64,000 nucleotides of DNA from Branchiostoma floridae (taxonomy: Eukaryota > Chordata > Leptocardii > Amphioxiformes > Branchiostomatidae), in assembly GCF_000003815.2 (NCBI RefSeq), contig NC_049982.1, forward strand, positions 28,742,277 to 28,806,276, in the 5' to 3' direction. Below the pieces are notes generated by a model. It did not search any database and was not told the origin of the DNA. It worked only from the letters and a program-made list of their open reading frames with translations. The position numbers were made by a program, and so were the translations under genes. Shown piece after piece: positions 36,101-64,000 of the stretch (within the stretch, counting starts at the first letter, position 1; every line of letters starts with the position of its first letter).

Positions 36101-37368
36101 ACCAAATGTGACGCACACGATTTTGACGGCCATCTTGGATCTGTCATCTTGCTTTCTAAACGCTTAATTTCTTACAAGTACTAAGTACTAAATTTTCATA
36201 ATTTACATGTGTTACATTTATTGAAGTCCAGTAGTTATCGAAAACAATGAAATTATACCATATCATGTCCGGGACAAGAGATAACGTTACATCGAAAAAA
36301 AACTGCTATAATAGCATATTCTGATTATATCAATATTACTATAATGAGAATACATTATTTATACAATTGTACTCCTATTTTACATAAATAGTAATTAGTA
36401 TACCAAAAATCATGAAAATCCGTTGTTCCTTTCTTGAGTTATTCTATTCAGAAGTTTTTGACATAAATGCCCGTGCTATCCCAAAACTAACCGCTTTGGG
36501 GCCTAACTTATGTCACGTCTTCTTGAGTACACAAAAATCTTTCACTTCGGTCACAAAAATCATGACCGAAGCTTGTTCAGAACAAAAAAAATAGAAAAAC
36601 CGAAAGTTGCACTGCAGTACCAAGGGAAGCCACTAGGTGGCCCAAAATCTTAGCCTCTACCAGGCTCCCCAGGTCGCTGGAAAATAATAGAATTTGACCA
36701 AAATAGACAGAAAACACACCAGAGTAGTTTCAAACAGAATATCCAACAGACATAATTTCTGGTAGAATTCCGTTGGCCTATTATTGCGTAAATTATTCAC
36801 AGGACAGCATTGCAGAAAGTACACTCTCCGTTATTGTCCTACCCTGAACTCGTAAGCGTGTAACCAAGCGCATTTGTCAGAATTAGCAATGCATTGAGGT
36901 AAAGCTTCCAAGGGTGTCATCATCTTGAAATCAGCCCAGTCACTCACTCACACAAGAACAAATTGAGATATTTCAATCTCAGAAGCATATATGCTTGTAC
37001 CTTGGTGCCATCTTTCAACTCATTCTATGAAACAATAAGCCTGTTATAATACCAATTATTATATTGTCACTCCTAAATGTAAAAAAAACCCGGATAATCC
37101 ATCAACATCTAACCATTATTCTTGTGGGACTTAAAAACTAATTTCACATCTTTTGATTTATACTTTTATGAGTTTTCTTTGCCTGTTTTTTTGTCTTTCT
37201 GTATTCATACACTTAAGGAACGTAAGACTGACAAACGTCCCTCTCACACACAAACAGCACTCAAAACAAACCCTTCGTTTCACGAAGGGAAAAATTCTTA
37301 CCAGTCACTCCTGCAAAGCACAGGCCTAACAGCACCAGCGAGATGAATTTCACGTGTACGTTCGCCAT
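20668..37368 (-). CDS. Gene B: tandem paralog of gene A, GPI-anchored CUB-LDLa-CUB-LDLa-Thr linker-LU protein
   Basis: Exons in transcription order: a first exon (32613-32670 or 37302-37368), a probable microexon 31488-31502, then 29679-29893, 28965-29071, 28063-28250, 26890-27065, 24453-24702, 23736-23819, 22828-22934, 21375-21494 and 20668-20826 with a TAA stop. Phases agree throughout, giving 492 or 495 residues. Seen: signal peptide, CUB1, LDLa, CUB2, LDLa, a Thr/Pro-rich linker, an LU domain ending KCCSDHHCN and a hydrophobic tail. The architecture, exon sizes (107, 188, 176, 250, 107, 120) and phases mirror gene A, so the two arose by tandem duplication. Inferred: a cell-surface protein held by a GPI anchor. 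The nearest AATAAA on this strand below the stop is at 18673-18678, which would mean a 3' UTR of about 2 kb. The 5' end is the least certain part, because of two candidate first exons and the N gap at 30798. Confidence 0.82.
21518..21612 (+). repeat. tRNA-derived SINE head
   Basis: gtggtgcggtggttagag (A box) and gggttaaaatccc (B box) in the intron between gene B LU exons. Confidence 0.5.
21612..21898. mobile_element. MITE with GGGCACAACCC termini, copy 1
   Basis: Inverted ends ctaaagctatgggcacaac and gttgtgcccttagctttag enclose a region rich in acgtgc and cgtacg. Copy 2 is at 37752-38092. Confidence 0.65.
22590..22816. promoter_or_regulatory. Cluster of seven CCAATCAG motifs
   Basis: CCAATCAG occurs on the plus strand at 22590, 22631, 22673, 22693, 22735, 22755 and 22809, spacing 41, 42, 20, 42, 20 and 54; five copies are AGCCAATCAGC. 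This is the known core of NF-Y sites. Some flanking bases (gcattcgag) are also shared, so part of the cluster is a short tandem duplication. It ends 12 bases from the LU exon of gene B. Confidence 0.5.
23402..23690. mobile_element. Foldback MITE
   Basis: The outer ends aatccagtct and agactggatt are inverted. Inside, gagttttgcacggtgggag pairs with the region ctccaactgggcaaagtcc. No coding content. Confidence 0.5.
24453..27065 (-). CDS. Gene B exons: CUB2 and second LDLa module
   Basis: Exon 26890-27065 gives the first half of CUB2 (FFPPGSACDWNI), and exon 24453-24702 the second half (LYIDDDTS, LCGED, FSLSW) followed by an LDLa with CSPDEILC, ATENICDG and an acidic run DDEDEDLC. Unlike gene A, this second LDLa keeps an acidic calcium-type end. 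Phases are 1, 0 and 1. The acceptor of the 250-nt exon abuts a 150-bp tandem repeat that starts a few bases upstream. Confidence 0.87.
24707..25715. repeat. 150-bp tandem repeat interrupted by a dimeric insertion
   Basis: Units share atatcaagtttttcaatatc, gcacagcggatttatatt and aatcccatggtagcgacc. Unit starts at 25261, 25411 and 25561 are exactly 150 apart; the first unit begins at 24707, just outside the acceptor of gene B exon 24453-24702, and is split at 24852. Confidence 0.85.
24852..25258. mobile_element. Head-to-tail dimer of a TTCGCGGTGG element
   Basis: Two ~200-bp copies, each starting atttaagttcgcgggga and ending ccgcgaacatttctgcattt, with long internal pairing between ttcgcggtgg and ccaccgcgaa words. 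They sit inside the first unit of the 150-bp tandem array. Confidence 0.75.
25764..26150. mobile_element. 387-bp element with 28-bp inverted termini
   Basis: Left ctttctcacgcggcggcc and right ggccgccgcgtgagaaag are exact inverses and extend into atgatagatc/gatctatcat. The interior is AT-rich and non-coding, in the intron of gene B. Confidence 0.75.
27755..27871. mobile_element. MITE, TAATCTCCAAGCAGA family, copy 2
   Basis: taatctccaagcaaatcc at the left and ggttcgagatta at the right, shorter than copy 1, with agtatcaaagc and gtttgatact inner arms. Confidence 0.65.
28063..29893 (-). CDS. Gene B exons: CUB1 and first LDLa module
   Basis: Exon 29679-29893 encodes the first half of CUB1 (VCGW, then CDYDYLD with the acidic calcium-type residues) in one piece, where gene A uses two exons. 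Exon 28965-29071 (107 nt, as in gene A) carries IHDG and VCG. Exon 28063-28250 finishes CUB1 (SSDYSVNAAGF) and encodes an LDLa module with six cysteines ending DFQDEEGC. The start of this last exon has three decayed tandem copies in the intron just upstream. Confidence 0.88.
28251..28960. repeat. Tandem repeat of exon start plus intron, ~160-bp unit
   Basis: Beyond the exon bases, units share gtaccaagggtagccgctag and ggctcaaaatcaac. Four acceptor copies in all; the most downstream one in transcription is the functional exon 28063-28250. Confidence 0.8.
28345..28745 (-). pseudogene. Three tandem decoy exon starts (decayed copies of the gene B CUB1/LDLa exon)
   Basis: The acceptor of the exon at 28250, with the bases gtagtcggacctag on the plus strand, recurs at 28400, 28562 and 28733, spacing 159, 162 and 171. 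Each copy has a pyrimidine-rich tract, an AG and 50-65 bases similar to the exon start (SDY-x-x-N). No copy keeps the LDLa part or a donor; each runs on into intron sequence shared by the repeat (plus strand ggtagccgctagg, ctcaaaat). The first copy is still open for over 40 codons. Confidence 0.75.
30062..30132. repeat. (CA)n microsatellite
   Basis: About 35 uninterrupted AC dinucleotides in the intron upstream of gene B exon 29679-29893. Confidence 0.98.
30798..30897. other. Assembly gap of 100 N
   Basis: Exactly 100 N, the usual placeholder for a gap of unknown size. It lies between the CUB1 exon and the upstream exons of gene B, so an exon could be missing here. Confidence 0.99.
31021..31254. 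mobile_element. MITE with ATACCCCTGTCACA termini
   Basis: Exact 14-bp inverted ends atacccctgtcaca and tgtgacaggggtat, 234 bp apart. The interior has cgatcttcgggcg and cggacgacg-like words. Confidence 0.75.
31488..31502 (-). CDS. Gene B putative 15-nt microexon supplying the first CUB cysteine
   Basis: Fifteen bases between an acag acceptor and a strong gtaagt donor stay in phase 1-1. The last base T joins GT of the CUB1 exon to make TGT, a cysteine, at the position where every canonical CUB has its first cysteine. Without it, either first exon would join through G and give glycine, leaving CUB1 with three cysteines. The acceptor lacks a good pyrimidine tract. An exon hidden in the N gap (30798-30897) could serve the same purpose. 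Confidence 0.4.
32613..32670 (-). CDS. Gene B candidate first exon 1b: signal peptide
   Basis: ATG at 32670 starts MKQQLLSAATFFFVLVART, a clear signal-peptide shape, and ends in phase 1 at gtaagc. It is the nearer of two interchangeable first exons for gene B. The TFFFV core resembles the signal peptide of gene A. Its use would give a 492-residue precursor. Confidence 0.6.
33598..33772 (-). repeat. tRNA-derived SINE
   Basis: The minus strand gives gtggcgtaactgaactagag (A-box side) and gagttcgatcccc (B box), then the conserved tail gggaaaggcactttgcacg and cttcctcacttcaccc. The family recurs at 54692-54828 and, in part, 16108-16210 and 56773-56945. Confidence 0.65.
33973..34140. repeat. Dispersed repeat (CCAGACTGACTACGC family), copy 2
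   Basis: Shares gtctctaccagactgactac, gctattatagggagaat and aggcctggtgaaggcta with 6667-6900; a 19-bp piece ttaccttagcggggactga is duplicated in tandem. Confidence 0.6.
34897..35422. mobile_element. 526-bp non-autonomous element with GGCCACAGCAAGTAA termini, copy 1
   Basis: The ends ggccacagcaagtaaattct and aatttacttgctgtggtc are inverted, each followed by the same atggatgacatc word. A second copy in opposite orientation is at 44412-44926; isolated ends are near 6600-6655 and 62190-62232. Confidence 0.78.
37302..37368 (-). CDS. Gene B candidate first exon 1a: signal peptide
   Basis: ATG at 37368 opens 22 codons with the hydrophobic core FISLVLLGLCFAGVT, then a strong donor gtaagaat in phase 1. 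Coding length (67 nt) and phase equal those of the first exon of gene A. No other minus-strand coding exon was found between here and 32670, so it most likely splices into gene B as an alternative first exon from a distal promoter. It could instead belong to a gene whose other exons I did not see. Confidence 0.55.
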
Positions 37369-37751
37369 GTTCGTTCACAATAGTGCGAAAAACAAGTAAA
37401 GGCGCAAAATTGTAAATTAAAGAAGATGTAGGAGGGAAAATGTACCGTGAGTCAGACTGGGGCTCTCATTGGTTACTTAGCAGTTGGCAAAGTTACTGAT
37501 CCAAGCTACACGTATACGTGTACGTGAATCTCTTGCTCATCCTAGGAGGTACGCTAAGGAAACCATGCGAGACCCTTTTATTCTTCACTGCAATGCGATG
37601 CAACGACGCGTGCTAACCTTCGCTGTTGATTTAAGTATTTAAAAAGTTCCGATGAACAGTCATGCTGGTATCATTACCAACAGTACACAACACTCTCCTT
37701 TCAGAACACTACACTTTTAAACATGACACTAGTACTGCTCGGTTGGTGGAT

Positions 37752-38092
37752 TAAGCTAGGGCACAACCCGCCGCACGTGCTTTTTGTCCGTACGTTTTTA
37801 GGGGAGGTCACGTCCACCACGTTTTTCCGAAAACGTGTGGAAGGACTGGCAAGAGCAGGGAGAAAGCAAGTCTCAACGCACGTCTCTCGCGCGGGTCGCG
37901 CAAGCTAAGGTGTAAGTATGTGGTCTGCACGCCACGCCTGGCCGTGAGCCGGTTGCGTGCGTCGTTCGTTGCGCAAGTGGTAAGTGAGTTGTACGTGCTT
38001 ACAACGTACAAACTCTATGCGACTAGTGCCCACGTTTTGGCGCGTATACACCATGCAGTTGCAAGTACGGAGGGTTGTGCCGCTAGCTTAAC
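37752..38092. mobile_element. MITE with GGGCACAACCC termini, copy 2
   Basis: gctagggcacaacccgccg at the left, gggttgtgccgctagc at the right, about 340 bp, rich in acgtgc and cgtacg words like copy 1. Confidence 0.65.
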
Positions 38093-38323
38093 GCATCTCT
38101 TAACCTTTACGTATTACACAATATCTAAATTATGACAAATTGGCGAAAAGAACACAATAGTTCCGCAGTGAACGAACTCCGCAGTACCGCACCGGTGCCC
38201 CAAGTGCAGTGAGATACCACCCGTACCGAGAAGACCACACCTTGCTTTTATAGGGCCTTCACACTGAAACCGAATTAGCAGGAATCAAGCAGAACATTCG
38301 GGAATTCCAAATGGACCATATAT

Positions 38324-38784
38324 CCCCTTCACACAAGAAGTAATGAGCCAAAATGCCGTAAAAATAACCATTCCTTGTACATTTTTGTATATTCCTGGGC
38401 ATTTGTAGTGCATTCTAGACATTCTCACTGCATTCCAGATTATTCTTTTGGCCAGGTTCTAATAGGATTTTAAGCGGTTTGCTGTTTTGGTTCTCCATCG
38501 AATGAGATAGAATGTTTCGAATGATGTTGGAATACCGTAGAATGCTGTCATACTGCAGTAAGAACACACTTTAAATGCCGTTCGATATTTCTCCACTTCA
38601 AAAGCACCTAAAAAATTTTAAGCCTGACAAAAACATTCGGGACGGCCACAAGATTACTGATTAGGCACAAATATCTGGAATGCAGTGAGAATTTCTAGAA
38701 TGCACTACGAGCTCTCAGGAATATACAAAGAATTTATTTTATTCTTACGGATTTCCGGTTCATTCTTATTCTCGTGTGAAGGGG
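38324..38784. mobile_element. Foldback element with CCCCTTCACAC termini
   Basis: Arms of about 130 bp are inverted (ccccttcacac, tatattcctg, gtgcattctagac against their complements). A truncated fragment precedes it at 38250-38320. Confidence 0.7.
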
Positions 38785-38873
38785 TCTTTTTCGGAACTCT
38801 TCGTTAGATTCCTGTTGAGCTATGCCTACTTCTGCGCTGGGGGTAGAAAGTTAAATTTCCAACCATTAATAAC

Positions 38874-39467
38874 AGATAGCTTTATTGCACAACACTTGTA
38901 CGTGGTACAAAGTATGGCATCTACATCTACATATCTAACTAATTCTGAAGTTGTAGCATGGGATAAGTTTCTTACAGTCATTGGTGGCTTTTACAATCAT
39001 TGGAGGAGTTTCTAATGTCTAAACTTTCTTTAATATATTTTCCTATATCTGTCATGCAGGGATTGTCACATGTCATGAGCATTTGAATTTGCACAGGTCC
39101 ATTGTGATAAATCCTTGTGTATAAGATGACAGCCTTGTGTACAGAGAATTTCGTATATCAGAATATTTAGGACATACAACAATAAAGTGATATTCGTCTT
39201 CAATTAGCTCTGGACAGAATGGACACACCCTCTGGTCGATAGGGATTTTTTTTAAATCTCCCGGTTCCTATATTTAATTTGTGACAGCCAATTCTGAATT
39301 GTGTGATTGCCCTACGAACGTCAAGGCTCTTTATGGTTGAAATGTAATTTTCTTGCTTGTGATGCTTGTTCAATGTACAAAGAGAGGAGAGTTTAGAATT
39401 GTTTCGAATAGAGGAATGCCAATTTTGCACGTATATATCTTGTAAACGTTGTCGTAGCTGAGTGATG
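38874..39467 (-). pseudogene. Second LINE 3' fragment (same family as 4935-5771)
   Basis: Close to the 4935-5771 copy over its whole length (SSIRNNSKLSSL, RRAITQFRIGCHKLN) but with frameshifts around the zinc knuckle, and 5' truncated at about 39467. Confidence 0.75.
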
Positions 39468-39690
39468 TGCTCTCTCTACAATATACGGGACAAAATTCTA
39501 AAAACAAAACTTCTCTAAAATGGTACCACCGTCTGAGCTGTTTTCCAGTCGATAACATTATGACATACATAAACAAATGCAATAATAGTAATCCAAATAA
39601 ATGCTAGATCATCTTCACCCAGAGCAACTTTATTCTTTTGATTATGCACACATATTTTGTGTGTCGTTAACAAAACGCAACGGTAGCACC

Positions 39691-39887
39691 TAGTCTCCAA
39701 GCAGACCCTACGGTACCCTAAAGAGATACACATGTACATGTAGTATCAAAGCTGGCAAAGGAGTATAGCCGGCCAAAGGGAGATAGCTGGCCAAAGGGAG
39801 TCAAACGGGCACCTGGTGCCGCTATACTAAGTCCCTTGCCAGCTTTGATACTATTTCTAAGGCACCGTAGGGTCTGCTTGGAGACTA
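39691..39887. mobile_element. MITE, TAATCTCCAAGCAGA family, copy 3, with 9-bp TSD
   Basis: Ends tagtctccaagcagaccct and agggtctgcttggagacta, flanked on both sides by GGTAGCACC (39682-39690 and 39888-39896). Confidence 0.85.
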
Positions 39888-40009
39888 GGTAGCACCTAAA
39901 TTTAAATTTAGAGCGATATCAGTTCAGCTGAACTAGCAGGTGCTTCATCATCAATCTTACCCCTGATAAACTATTTCCCTATATATATAGCCCGCATAGT
40001 TAGTCTGGC

Positions 40010-40395
40010 TGCGATTATACGTTCTAGATGCGCTATTTTACATGTACGTAATGAGCTATTCACATTTCTCGAATCCAGTACAGCAGACTTCAAGAGACTC
40101 AATGCTACAGACAGATTTGTATATATCTTTGGATGCCACGTACAACTCCCATAATGCAAAGATAGGCAAATATCAAAGACTGCTTTGCTATTAGAAAGAG
40201 TAATGAAACTCATGTATAGCCCAACTTGATTGTAACGCAATATCAAAGACTTGTGTTAGCCCTTCTTGTTATGTTAATTAGGATATTAAGTCTTATTCTA
40301 TACACCTATTTTGTACTTTGTGTAGCAGTCGTTGCCATACATTGTACCATGTACAAATGTCGAGCAATAAAGTTCTTCTATACCAGTATACGAAT
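40010..40395 (+). pseudogene. LINE 3' tail remnant
   Basis: Plus-strand codons read NELFTFLESSTADFKRLNAT, similar in pattern to the segment after the zinc knuckle in LINE polyproteins, then a 3' UTR ending tgtcgagcaataaagttctt. Not enough sequence to name a family. Confidence 0.4.
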
Positions 40396-40419
40396 TTCAA
40401 ATTCTGTCTTGCCAAACGA

Positions 40420-40742
40420 GTTATGATGGTGACAGATGGTCGTCAAAACGTTTACTGAAGCTAAAGGAGGGTTGTGTAACGAAGAAGACATTGTTCAAAT
40501 GCCAAGGTTTATTACACCTACGCTAATCCCATTGTTTTGCAAGAAAGTTGTGTAAAGCGTGGTTCACAGTCCAGTGATAATCGTCTGGTATGACAGAGTT
40601 GTTATCGTCTTAAAAGCACCCGTATAGTTCCCTGAAAAACAATGGGGGAGTTAGCGTAGGTGTTAAAACCTTGACATTTGAACAAGGTCCTCTTCTTTAA
40701 ACGTTTTGACGACCATCTGCATGTCACCTTCATAATAACTCG
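40420..40742. mobile_element. Inverted-repeat element with GATGGTCGTCAAAACG arms
   Basis: ttatgatggtgacag...gatggtcgtcaaaacgttta pairs with taaacgttttgacgaccatc and cttcataata at the right. The piece cagagttgttatcgtctta appears both inside (about 40597) and just outside (about 40755). Confidence 0.6.
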
Positions 40743-41853
40743 TCTGGCATGACAGAGTTGTTATCGTCTTAAAAGCACCGGCTTTGAAACCCGTATATTC
40801 TCCGGCAGGCTGACTATGCGGGCTATAGGGAAGTAGGTTTAGCAGGGGAGTTTGGCTACATTCGGCCGCATTGTTCTGCGGTTGGGAAAATATTTGCCAA
40901 TTATTTCTGTCATAATTTGTCTACCAATACTGGCAAGCTTAAGCTTAGATTTTACAGAAAATGTAAAACCGAATATCGTATGGAGAAATATCTCGAACTT
41001 TGTGCAGAATTCCGCTACCTGTAAGATTGGAATTAGTGCACACAGTGCCACACACCCCTCCCCCATAGGGTTAAGTTATGCTGACCATATGTATTCAAAA
41101 ATAGACACACAAACACACAGAGGTAGAAGGTCTGCAATGTGAACATAATAGTTTTCTTACATTGAACAAAGGAAACGGAAGACAACTGTTCAACATTAAT
41201 CCACAATTTATTTGCTGGTAGCATCTTTTGTTTTACCACATATTTCTTTCTTAACTATAATTTACAAGATCCCCAAAATATGTACACATCACATTCCACA
41301 TTGACCTCATCAACCTATACAACATTTCTATCAATAATAATATAATATGTACATTGCCTTTGTAATATATCGCATAGGTACCTACAGAAATGGCACAACA
41401 GAAAGGTGAAAAGTGTACTGTGTTTGAGTACACTTCAAATCTACCACTAACTTCTAACTTGATATACATTCTATTCTAGCTCTGCTTTGCACCTGTTATA
41501 GTCTCGTCACAGAATACTGTAAAAGGTGAAATGTTTTTGGGGCTTTAATTATGAAAAATGGAGCATTTTGCAGTAGTTTTGAGTTTGAATTTGAACCTGC
41601 CATGCAGGCTTTTGCTGCAAAACGGAAAATGCTGGCGTTGGTTTGAACTTTGCAGCGAGGAACTTCAAGTTAAAGCAAAAACTGCGCACAAAAACGACCA
41701 TGAACATTTTCCCTTTTATAGTAGTCTTGCCCCTGCCTGTATTTTTGGTGAATATTCAAGTGCCAAACGTTTCTTTATCAACGGGTTCCAGAATATTTGG
41801 AAAGGGATGCAATTGGTGGAGTCATCTGGAGCTAGAATATATAATGAAAACTA

Positions 41854-42000
41854 CTCTCCAAGCAGAGGTTAGGCTCCGGCCTTTTTTTCTCTGACGTTTT
41901 TATCAGGCTTTCTATTTTGTACTGAAATCTTGATGTCTCCCGGATGGGATAAAAATGCCTAAAAAACATTTGAGCCGGAGCCTAACCTCTGCTTGGAGAG
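41854..42000. mobile_element. MITE with CTCTCCAAGCAGAGGTTAGG termini
   Basis: The ends ctctccaagcagaggttagg and cctaacctctgcttggagag are exact inverses, 147 bp apart. Related degenerate ends lie at 17893-17912 and 17963-17985. Confidence 0.8.
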
Positions 42001-42227
42001 CAAATAAAAACTAGTCTACTTCCCATCCAATCATAACCCAATCCCTTCCCCTCCAACCCTCTACAATACATATTTCTACACAGCGCACTAATTACTATGT
42101 AGCCTATGAAATCAGGAAACCATCTACACATCTTACAATAACACTTTGTGTTTGTTAAAGTTTGTAGAATGCTGGTATTGGTGGTAAAAGTCTGTTCATA
42201 GTTTAAACTGTGCATGAGCAGTTGGTT

Positions 42228-42460
42228 GCATTGTGGGTAATATGTCAAAGGTGAATGCCCTGAAACAAAGTGTGCCTGGACATATATGAAGTATGGTCTA
42301 CTTACACAAGAACTGTTTACTACTTATGGGCTTTGACCTTTGCCATATTACCCACAATGCATCTCTACAACTTAGAGACCTTGACCTTTGACACGTTACC
42401 CACAATGCATCTCTACAACTTAGAGACCTTGACCGTTGACATGTTACCCACAATGCATCT
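42228..42460. mobile_element. Short MITE with GTGGGTAATATGTCAAAGG ends, triplicated right end
   Basis: One left end (gcattgtgggtaatatgtc) is followed by three tandem right ends, each about 57 bp and containing accttgacctttgac and acccacaatgcatct. Confidence 0.7.
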
Positions 42461-42994
42461 TGCTGTAGCTGTACAGTTAGAACCATGAAAATGGCTAATT
42501 TTAGTAGAAATAAGCCTGAGAACTTTCTAACAGTGTTTTCTGTGGGGTTGTGCATATAAAATGCTGGGACACAAACAAGCTAAAATTCTAGGAATGTCAC
42601 TTTTAGTAAGAATAGAAAAATGAATGATAACGGGGTACTATTTCACGAATTTGAGTTGGCTATACAGGAAACTATCTCGGCATTGTCATTGTCACCATTG
42701 CCAAATCCACAAAGTGATTTTTATGATATTCTTGACTTTTCAACATTTTGTTTCTAATATATCTACGTTTTCAATGGAGATACAGTATCATATGTTAAAT
42801 TTTCGAGTAGTGCTGTCAAAAAGTACCAAAAGTACAGATTTTGCAAAATGTTTAGCAATATGTCTAGCATTTGTTTACAGATCACCCCTCCCACATGAGA
42901 TACTTCCCCCATCTAAATACTACTTACTATTCACTAAATACTAAGTTTAGAGAATACCTAATGGTTTGTTAATTTGAAGAAACTACTACTGTAT

Positions 42995-64000
<21,006 letters not shown>

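Larger units (their letters stand above)
37369..42994. other. Intergenic region between gene B and CCDC186
   Basis: No convincing gene. It contains the GGGCACAACCC MITE, a foldback element, LINE fragments, a 9-bp-TSD MITE, an inverted-repeat element at 40420-40742 and the 3' UTR side of CCDC186. Confidence 0.6.

Overview
The window is animal nuclear DNA, most probably from a cephalochordate (amphioxus, Branchiostoma). The evidence is three intron-rich genes with GT-AG introns in consistent phase, an ortholog of the metazoan coiled-coil gene CCDC186, mosaic extracellular proteins built from CUB, LDLa and Ly6/uPAR modules, LINE remnants, tRNA-like SINEs and a very dense load of short foldback transposons (MITEs). 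The species is inferred, not proven. All three genes lie on the minus strand. All exon boundaries were read by hand from splice signals and reading phase.

Region 1 (1-14908): gene A, a secreted, probably GPI-anchored protein of about 490 residues. It is built as signal peptide, CUB, LDLa, CUB, degenerate LDLa-like, Ly6/uPAR (LU) three-finger domain and hydrophobic tail. It has eleven exons; the last codon runs off the left edge and is probably the stop. Its introns hold nested MITEs, LINE 3' fragments and a 1.25 kb minisatellite of 17 bp units with a 138 bp higher-order repeat.

Region 2 (14909-20667): intergenic DNA made of MITEs, two tandem palindromes and three short hairpins that may lie in the 3' UTR of gene B.

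Region 3 (20668-37368): gene B, a tandem paralog of gene A with the same module order and nearly the same intron phases, about 492-495 residues. Differences are an extra Thr-rich linker exon, one intron fewer in CUB1, a putative 15-nt microexon and two candidate signal-peptide exons. Three decayed copies of the CUB1/LDLa exon start stand in tandem upstream of the real exon. A 100-N assembly gap lies in its first coding intron.

Region 4 (37369-42994): intergenic DNA with MITEs and LINE remnants.

Region 5 (42995-64000, open at the right edge): the C-terminal ~740 codons of CCDC186 (golgin-104, worm CCCP-1), a long coiled-coil Golgi/endosome protein, in about 21 exons. Its introns hold a 3.3 kb almost perfect palindrome flanked by TTAA, a deleted mariner, several complete MITEs with visible target-site duplications and a ~65 bp minisatellite.

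Genes A and B probably act as related cell-surface proteins. CCDC186 is an unrelated neighbour in membrane traffic. The most novel points are the paired CUB/LDLa/LU architecture, the fourfold splice-acceptor duplication in gene B, a cluster of seven CCAATCAG motifs and the giant palindromic element.
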